A stretch of 11,886 nt of DNA from Spirochaetaceae bacterium. GTDB lineage: Bacteria > Spirochaetota > Spirochaetia > Treponematales > Breznakiellaceae. A model generated the notes under the pieces. The model did not search any database. It worked only from the letters and a program-made list of their open reading frames with translations, and was not told the DNA's origin. Location: the NCBI GenBank assembly GCA_031269165.1, contig JAISZQ010000237.1, positions 1 through 11,886 on the forward strand, given 5' to 3'. Both the position numbers and the translations under genes were made by a program. Of this stretch, positions 7,752 to 11,886 are shown one piece after another. Numbering within the stretch: the stretch's first letter is position 1; every line of letters starts with the position of its first letter.

Positions 7752-8096
7752 ATGGTTGTCCAAAGAAAAAGCATGAAGGTCGAGGTGAAGCCGCGGTTGC
7801 GAGACGGGGAGGGGAATGTTACGATGACGCATCTTGTCCCGGCGGAGGCGCGGCGGCACTGTAGTCTCTTTGCCGAGTTGTCGCTTGAGCCGGGCGCGTC
7901 GATCGGGTATCACGACCACCCGCAGAATGTCGAGTACTTTATCATTCAGCATGGGACGGGGCTGGTCACCGACAACGGGACGGAGGTTCCTGTGCGGAAG
8001 GGGGACGTGGTGATTACGGGCAACGGCTCGTTTCACGGTCTCAAGAATACCGGCCCCGGCACGCTGGATATGATCGCGGTGATTATGGACTTGTAG
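7752..8096 (+). CDS. Small single-domain cupin protein
   Basis: A 114-residue protein consisting of one cupin beta-barrel. Motif 1 is visible at 52-68 with H54, H56 and E61 (GYHDHPQNVEYF). Motif 2 is at 84-99 (GDVVITGNGSFHGLKN), giving the fourth metal ligand H95, so a metal site is complete. Function cannot be read: such proteins include sugar isomerases, dioxygenases and binding proteins. Start at 7752 has AGGGG (7741-7745) 6 bases upstream; an in-frame ATG at 7773 is an alternative. It sits 49 bases after apt and is probably co-transcribed. A short CGCGC/GCGCG hairpin (8097-8109) follows the stop, without a T-run. Confidence 0.85.
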   Translation: MVVQRKSMKVEVKPRLRDGEGNVTMTHLVPAEARRHCSLFAELSLEPGASIGYHDHPQNVEYFIIQHGTGLVTDNGTEVPVRKGDVVITGNGSFHGLKNTGPGTLDMIAVIMDL

Positions 8097-8116
8097 CGCG
8101 CGTTGCGCGAATGGAA

Positions 8117-8192
8117 AATTGAAAATGGAGAATGGAGAATGTTGGGGTTTGGAGACTGCTCGCGTCATTCCTATAATTTTCCATTTTCAATT
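8117..8192. repeat. 13-bp inverted repeat with A/T-rich arms in the cupin-corA gap
   Basis: AATTGAAAATGGA (8117-8129) is perfectly inverted at 8180-8192, and an inner GAATG/CATTC pair (8137-8141 / 8166-8170) nests within it. Short GGAGAATGG-type iterations follow the left arm. Arms of this style recur as dispersed intergenic repeats in several bacterial genomes, from memory and unverified. It occupies most of a 196-base gap with no supported gene. Confidence 0.5.
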
Positions 8193-8215
8193 CCCCGAAG
8201 GGGTGGGGGCGGAAC

Positions 8216-8264
8216 GACCGGAGCAAAACTGGAGCGAGGGGGAGACGCGGCAACCTGTTGCCGT
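8216..8264. repeat. Intergenic repeat with hairpin, shared with the 3' end of the window
   Basis: GACCGGAGC (8216-8224) and GGAGCGAGGGGGA (8231-8243) are followed by a hairpin, CGGCAAC (8248-8254) / GTTGCCG (8257-8263), with a 2-base loop. The same two blocks recur at 11829-11845, also followed by a hairpin. The structure here lacks a T-run, so it is a poor terminator. The rest of the gap up to 8292 is A/T-rich leader for corA. Confidence 0.4.
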
Positions 8265-8292
8265 CCCTTCCATAATAAATAATGGATTTATC

Positions 8293-9282
8293 ATGATAAC
8301 GATACGGACACAAGACGGCAACAATTTTACCGAGATTCCTCACTTCAAGCCCGGGTGCTGGATAGACGCGCGGAATGTGACGGGGGCGGACCTGAAACGG
8401 CTGGAACAGGATTTCGGCGTGGAGGCCGAGTTGCTCACCGACATTATGGACGCGGACGAGCAGTCGCGCATCGAATACGAGGATGAGTATACGGCGCTGA
8501 TTGTCCGGTTGCCGGTCTACGACGGGGCTTACGAGATTTCCTGTTTTACCGTGCCGCTGGGGATTGTCATTTTTCCCGACAAGATCATCACGGTCTGTCA
8601 GCGGACGTCCGAGGCGCTCGACGACATCTCCGCGAACCGGGTCCGGGGGCTCGTGTTTCGTAATACCAGCGCGTTTGTGCTGAATATGCTGGGGCGGGCG
8701 GCGTTCGCGTTCCTCAAGTCGCTGAAGGAGCTCAACAAAACCGCCAACATCATCGAACGGCAACTGCAAAAATCGATACGGAACAACGAGTTGATTCAGC
8801 TTCTGTCGATTCAGAAGTCGCTGGTTTTTTTTACGACGAGTATCAAGACGAACGAGCTTCTGCTGGAGAAGTTAAAGAAGAGCCCGCTCATTCGGGGGAA
8901 CGACGAGAACGAAGAGTTGCTGGACGACGTGATGACGGAGAACGTGCAGGCGCTGGAGATGGCCAACATCTATTCTTCGATTCTCACGGGGACGATGGAC
9001 GCCTTTGCGAGCGTCATCTCGAACAACATGAACATCGTGATGAAGCGGTTGGCCATCATCAACATCGTGCTGATGATCCCGACCTTGATCTACAGTTTTT
9101 ACGGGATGAACATCCCGCTTCCCGGCCAGCACTGGCCCTTCGCGGTTATCGCCATTATTGTGGGGAGCCTTGTCATCGCGGTTCTGGGGGTCATCGTGCT
9201 TTCGATCGAAGGTTCCTACAAACAGATCAATCCGCCGCCAAAACATCAAAAACATCGAGGGAAGTTACTTCATCATGTCTAA
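8293..9282 (+). CDS. corA: CorA-family divalent metal ion transporter
   Basis: A 329-residue inner-membrane protein of the CorA Mg2+ (or Co2+/Ni2+) channel family, normally a pentamer. The large soluble N-domain (1-250) includes a long charged helical region at about 145-250, the expected stalk helix. Two C-terminal membrane helices (about 253-270 and 283-304) follow. The signature YGMN is at 270-273, directly after the first helix, continuing IPLPG. The short C-terminal tail is basic (KQINPPPKHQKHRGK). The ATG at 8293 gives the family's usual N-terminus and length; upstream codons run through the repeat region. Its ribosome site is weak (GGA at 8284-8286). The stop lies 8 bases inside iorA, so the two are probably translated together. 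Ion specificity is not readable. Confidence 0.92.
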   Translation: MITIRTQDGNNFTEIPHFKPGCWIDARNVTGADLKRLEQDFGVEAELLTDIMDADEQSRIEYEDEYTALIVRLPVYDGAYEISCFTVPLGIVIFPDKIITVCQRTSEALDDISANRVRGLVFRNTSAFVLNMLGRAAFAFLKSLKELNKTANIIERQLQKSIRNNELIQLLSIQKSLVFFTTSIKTNELLLEKLKKSPLIRGNDENEELLDDVMTENVQALEMANIYSSILTGTMDAFASVISNNMNIVMKRLAIINIVLMIPTLIYSFYGMNIPLPGQHWPFAVIAIIVGSLVIAVLGVIVLSIEGSYKQINPPPKHQKHRGKLLHHV

Positions 9283-10966
9283 AATAACACACAACGTAAA
9301 TCAAAATCTTCAAGAAACAGGCGAGACCCCGCTCTTTTTACTGGGAGATGAGGTGGTCGCGTTGGCCACGCTTCATGCGGGGCTTTCCGCCGCCTACGGG
9401 TATCCGGGAACGCCGTCCACGGAGATTCTGGAATGGCTTATTGAACGTTACGAAAAAGGCGGCGGGGTATCGGCCCGCTGGTGCGCCAACGAAAAAACAG
9501 CCTTCGAAGGGGCACTGGGCGTGTCCTTTGCCGGGAAGCGGGCACTCGTGACGATGAAACACGTGGGCTTGAATGTCGCCGCCGACCCCTACGTGAACAG
9601 CGCGTTGTTGGGCATCAACGGCGGGCTGGTACTCGCCGTGGCCGACGATCCGGGGATGCACAGTTCCCAGGACGAGCAGGATTCCCGCTTTTACGCGGCG
9701 TTTGCCCGCGCTCCCTGTCTGGAGCCCCGAAGCGCCCAGGAAGCCTACGACATGACGCGGGAGGCGTTTGACGTGTCCGAGCGTTTTCATCTGCCGGTGA
9801 TCCTGCGGCTAACCACGCGGATCGCGCACGCCCGCGCCCGTGTTGTGCCGCGTCCGCCCGTCCCGCAAAACACGGCGCGAAAACCTGAGTCAAAGGCGGA
9901 ATGGATTCTGCTTCCGGCAAACGCGCGGAACAACTACGCCGCCCTCATCGGAAAACAGAAGGCCCTTTCCGCATGGTCGGAAGGGCATCCGGCGAATAAA
10001 ACGGAAGAAGGGGCGGGCCTCACGGTTATCACGTCGGGGCTCGGCGGGAACTACTACGAGGAAAACCGCGATGATTTTGTCGCGCAAAGAGGTTGCCCGC
10101 GCCGTCTCCATATCGGGACGTATCCTCTGCCTGTCGAAAAAATCAGACAGGTTTGTGTAAATGCTCACGAGATATTCGTGATTGAAGAGGGGCAGCCCTT
10201 CATCGAAGAAAAACTTGCCGGTATGCTCGACACGGGAAAGGTTATCCACGGGAAGCGCGACGGCACGTTGCCTGCGAGCGGCGAACTCGATGCCGACATT
10301 GTTCGCAAGGGCTTGGGGTTGCCGCCATTGCCGACCGCTGAACTTTCGCGCGGGTTTGTGGTTCCGGCCCGTCCGCCTCAACTCTGTCAGGGGTGCCCGC
10401 ACATCGACAGTTACACGGTGATCAAGGACTTTATTTCCGGTCTTGATAAGGCCGACTACACGGTGAACGCCGACATCGGCTGTTATTCGCTGGGCGCGAC
10501 GGGCAAACTTGCCGTGCCGGAGAGTATCGTCTGTATGGGCGCGTCTGTCGGCATGGCCCGTGGCGCGGCGGAGGCCGGGGTCAAGTACGCTATCGCCGTC
10601 ATCGGGGATTCGACCTTCCTCCATTCCGGCATCCCGTCTCTGATAGACGCCGTTGCCCACAACGCGCCGATGACGCTCGTCATCCTTGACAACACCATCG
10701 TCGCGATGACCGGCTGTCAGGAACCCGTTGTGCCCTCGGCCTCGCTTGAAAAACTCATCCTCGGCACGGGCGTCGATCCTTCCCATCTCGTGTTTCTTCC
10801 GGCGCGGGCGGCGCAACGGGAGGAGAACCTCGCGGCGTTCAGGCGGGAGATGGAATACCGGGGCGTTTCGGTGGTGGTGTTCCGGCGCGAGTGCCTCGAG
10901 GCGGCGCGGAAACGCAAGAAAGCGGGGATAGGGCCACAGACAACAAGTGCAGAGAAGGGAACATAA
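9275..10966 (+). CDS. iorA: Indolepyruvate:ferredoxin oxidoreductase alpha subunit, lacking the ferredoxin domain
   Basis: A 563-residue large subunit of the oxygen-sensitive enzyme that oxidises aryl-2-oxoacids from aromatic amino acids to aryl-acetyl-CoA, reducing ferredoxin. Domain I has YGYPGTPSTEI at 41-51 and MKHVGLNVAADP at 94-105. IEEGQPFIEEKL (303-314) lies between the halves. The thiamine-diphosphate domain follows, with the metal site GDSTF (444-448) to DN (472-473). Candidate ligands of the proximal [4Fe-4S] cluster are C371 and C374 (LCQGCPH), C403 and C540. The family usually continues with a C-terminal 2[4Fe-4S] ferredoxin domain of repeated CxxCxxCxxxCP. Here the protein ends in a basic tail about 23 residues after C540 with no such cysteines. 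The ATG at 9275 has GAGGGAAG (9257-9264) 10 bases upstream. It overlaps corA by 8 bases; iorB follows after 171 bases. Confidence 0.9.
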   Translation: MSKITHNVNQNLQETGETPLFLLGDEVVALATLHAGLSAAYGYPGTPSTEILEWLIERYEKGGGVSARWCANEKTAFEGALGVSFAGKRALVTMKHVGLNVAADPYVNSALLGINGGLVLAVADDPGMHSSQDEQDSRFYAAFARAPCLEPRSAQEAYDMTREAFDVSERFHLPVILRLTTRIAHARARVVPRPPVPQNTARKPESKAEWILLPANARNNYAALIGKQKALSAWSEGHPANKTEEGAGLTVITSGLGGNYYEENRDDFVAQRGCPRRLHIGTYPLPVEKIRQVCVNAHEIFVIEEGQPFIEEKLAGMLDTGKVIHGKRDGTLPASGELDADIVRKGLGLPPLPTAELSRGFVVPARPPQLCQGCPHIDSYTVIKDFISGLDKADYTVNADIGCYSLGATGKLAVPESIVCMGASVGMARGAAEAGVKYAIAVIGDSTFLHSGIPSLIDAVAHNAPMTLVILDNTIVAMTGCQEPVVPSASLEKLILGTGVDPSHLVFLPARAAQREENLAAFRREMEYRGVSVVVFRRECLEAARKRKKAGIGPQTTSAEKGT

Positions 10967-10999
10967 AAAGGTCCCCGGATTGCGCCTGATGGCGGTTCT

Positions 11000-11071
11000 G
11001 ATTACGCGGATTTTTCCTGTTTACAACCCGCTTCATCAGGGGAAATCCAACGGACGTGAGTCCGCGTAATC
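11000..11071. other. Predicted three-way-junction structure between iorA and iorB
   Basis: Outer stem GATTACGC (11000-11007) / GCGTAATC (11064-11071) encloses two arms. The first is GGATTTTTCCTG (11008-11019) / CAGGGGAAATCC (11037-11048), 12 pairs including two G-U, with a 17-base loop. The second is GGAC (11052-11055) / GTCC (11060-11063) capped by GTGA, a GNRA-type tetraloop. Only three bases (AAC) link the arms. An alternative pairing, CCTGATG (10985-10991) with CATCAGG (11034-11040), would disrupt the first arm. It may be a dispersed intergenic repeat, an RNA processing or stability element, or a regulator of iorB. No gene is seen in the 171-base gap. Confidence 0.5.
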
Positions 11072-11137
11072 TGCGGAAAAGAATTCTTCATTGGTTGCGA
11101 ATTGGTTACGAGCGGGGATCGGGCGTATGGAGTACGT

Positions 11138-11701
11138 ATGAAAAAAGATATAATTTTAGCGGGTGTCGGGGGACAGGGCGTTCTCTCGATTGCGGCGGTT
11201 CTGGCCAGGGCGGCCTCGGCGGCGGGCTTGAATGTCCGCCAGTCCGAGGTTCACGGCATGGCCCAGCGGGGTGGGGCGGTGCTGTCCCATCTTCGTATCG
11301 CCGATGCGGGGATCGCTTGCGATCTTATCCCGCGCGGCGGGGCAAGCCTTATCCTTTCGATGGAACTGCTTGAAGGCCTTCGTTACACGGCGTTTCTTGC
11401 CCCGGACGGCGCCATCGTTACCGCGAGCGAGCCCGTGGTCAACATCGAAAACTACCCCGATCGGGAGGCGGTCGTTGCCGAAATCGGGCGTTTTTCCGCC
11501 TCGCGTATCGTCGAGGCATCCGCCCTTGCCAAGCAAGCGGGAAACCCCCGCGCCGTCAACATGGTGATGGCCGGTGCCGCGTCGGGCTTTCTGCCTGAGA
11601 TACCGCTTGCCGTCTTTGAAAGCGTCATTCGGGATATGTTCGCTTCCCGCGCCCCTGCGGCAAATGTCGAGGCGTTCCGGCTGGGAAGACCGGAAGGATG
11701 A
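11138..11701 (+). CDS. iorB: Indolepyruvate:ferredoxin oxidoreductase beta subunit
   Basis: A 187-residue small subunit that pairs with IorA and corresponds to the gamma domain of 2-oxoacid:ferredoxin oxidoreductases. The nucleotide-fold start GVGGQGVLS is at 9-17 and SEVHGMAQRGGAVLSHLR at 36-53, both hallmarks of the family. GNPRAVNMVMAGAASGFLP lies at 135-153. The length is close to the usual 190-200, with no metal-cluster cysteines, as expected. The ATG at 11138 has GGAG (11129-11132) 5 bases upstream. A TTG 36 bases earlier would give an unusual N-terminal extension. The distance from iorA (171 bases of folded sequence) is larger than usual for this pair. A terminator-like hairpin follows at 11839. 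Confidence 0.92.
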   Translation: MKKDIILAGVGGQGVLSIAAVLARAASAAGLNVRQSEVHGMAQRGGAVLSHLRIADAGIACDLIPRGGASLILSMELLEGLRYTAFLAPDGAIVTASEPVVNIENYPDREAVVAEIGRFSASRIVEASALAKQAGNPRAVNMVMAGAASGFLPEIPLAVFESVIRDMFASRAPAANVEAFRLGRPEG

Positions 11702-11786
11702 AGGGAACGTCAAAATTAAGAAGGCAATAGGGAGTCTGTTCCAAAACCGCGCAGGATGTAAGTCTCCGCTGTGATTCGGGGGCGTT

Positions 11787-11805
11787 ACGGGGGTCTGACC
11801 CCCGT
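11787..11805. repeat. GC-rich hairpin downstream of iorB
   Basis: ACGGGGG (11787-11793) and CCCCCGT (11799-11805) form a 7-bp stem with loop TCTGA. GTTGAAG follows in place of T residues, so it is not a classical terminator on the + strand. It could stabilise the iorB transcript end or belong to the repeat unit around it. Confidence 0.45.
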
Positions 11806-11838
11806 TGAAGGGGGTAGCGTAGGGCGTAGACCGGAGCG

Positions 11839-11861
11839 AGGGGGAAGGCTTTCCCCCTTTT
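11839..11861 (+). terminator. Probable intrinsic terminator after iorB
   Basis: AGGGGGAA (11839-11846) / TTCCCCCT (11851-11858) form an 8-bp stem with a 4-base loop GGCT. The stem runs into TTTT (11858-11861), with a further T-run at 11868-11872. It lies 138 bases past the iorB stop, within the segment bounded by inverted repeats, so it may have been supplied by a repeat element. Confidence 0.5.
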
Positions 11862-11886
11862 GCTGGGTTTTTAAACAGACTTTGAG

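Larger units (their letters stand above)
11733..11881. repeat. 149-bp segment bounded by imperfect terminal inverted repeats (MITE-like)
   Basis: AGTCTGTTCCAAAACC (11733-11748) matches the reverse complement of 11866-11881 at 14 of 16 positions, with the outer 8 exact (AGTCTGTT/AACAGACT). Between them are two GC-rich hairpins and no ORF of note. Size and ends would fit a small non-autonomous element, but no clear target duplication was found, and the window ends 5 bases further on. Confidence 0.35.

Noticed and set aside
8119..8292. Upstream extension of corA through the intergenic repeat
   Set aside because: The extra residues come from the repeat arms and hairpins, and CorA homologs begin near the ATG at 8293.
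9158..9274. Upstream extension of iorA inside corA
   Set aside because: The 39 extra residues are an out-of-frame reading of the corA membrane segment. ATG 9275 has a suitable ribosome site and the expected start.
9890..10816. Long reverse-strand open frame (308 codons) opposite iorA
   Set aside because: It lies opposite a clearly coding gene in GC-rich sequence, reads as low-complexity, Arg/His-rich protein and matches no family. It is a shadow of iorA.
11041..11137. Earlier start for iorB or a small gene in the iorA-iorB gap
   Set aside because: The frame from 11056 leaves the iorB frame, and the TTG start at 11102 lacks support. ATG 11138 with GGAG 5 bases upstream fits the family.
1..11886. 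CRISPR array, tRNA, rRNA or transposase gene
   Set aside because: No regularly spaced direct repeats, cloverleaf-like sequence, rRNA segments or transposase motifs were recognised by eye on either strand.

Overview
The window looks like a chromosomal segment of a moderately high-GC anaerobic bacterium. The right-hand genes (apt, cupin, corA, iorA, iorB) and the style of the intergenic repeats suggest a spirochaete of the Treponema type, perhaps from a gut. This is an impression from remembered family sequences, not a database result. All genes are on the + strand.

Left half (1-7069): a carbohydrate-use gene cluster. Three consecutive hairpins, the last a perfect 16-bp inverted repeat, precede a GPH-family sugar:cation symporter (171-1538). 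A 39-codon mini-ORF overlaps both neighbours (1535-1654). Then come a GH2 glycosidase (1654-4029), a large GH106-like (alpha-L-rhamnosidase-type) hydrolase (4044-6686), and the first quarter to third of a GH43 glycosidase (6683-7069) that stops before its catalytic acid. None of the enzymes has a signal peptide. The simplest reading is uptake of a plant-type oligosaccharide (rhamnose-, galactose- and arabinose/xylose-containing) by the symporter and hydrolysis in the cytoplasm. The overlaps and short gaps indicate one operon. The transporter is visibly AT-richer than everything else.

Junction (about 7030-7171): GH43 homology breaks off abruptly. About 140 bases later a different gene set begins, driven by a good-looking promoter (TTGACA, 17 nt, TATGCT). 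This looks like an old recombination or deletion boundary.

Right half (7172-11701): housekeeping and anaerobic metabolism. It holds adenine phosphoribosyltransferase (apt), a small single-domain cupin, a CorA-family divalent-metal channel, and the two subunits of indolepyruvate:ferredoxin oxidoreductase (iorA, iorB) for aromatic 2-oxoacid oxidation. corA and iorA overlap by 8 bases. iorA and iorB, usually adjacent, are separated by 171 bases that can fold as a compact three-way junction (11000-11071). IorA lacks the usual C-terminal 2[4Fe-4S] ferredoxin domain. The segment after iorB (11702-11886) has no gene but holds two GC-rich hairpins, the second terminator-like, inside a pair of imperfect terminal inverted repeats.

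No tRNA, rRNA, CRISPR array, transposase or defence gene was seen. The most unusual items are the truncated GH43 with its junction, the doubly overlapping mini-ORF, the structured element between iorA and iorB, the ferredoxin-less IorA and the small MITE-like unit at the right end.
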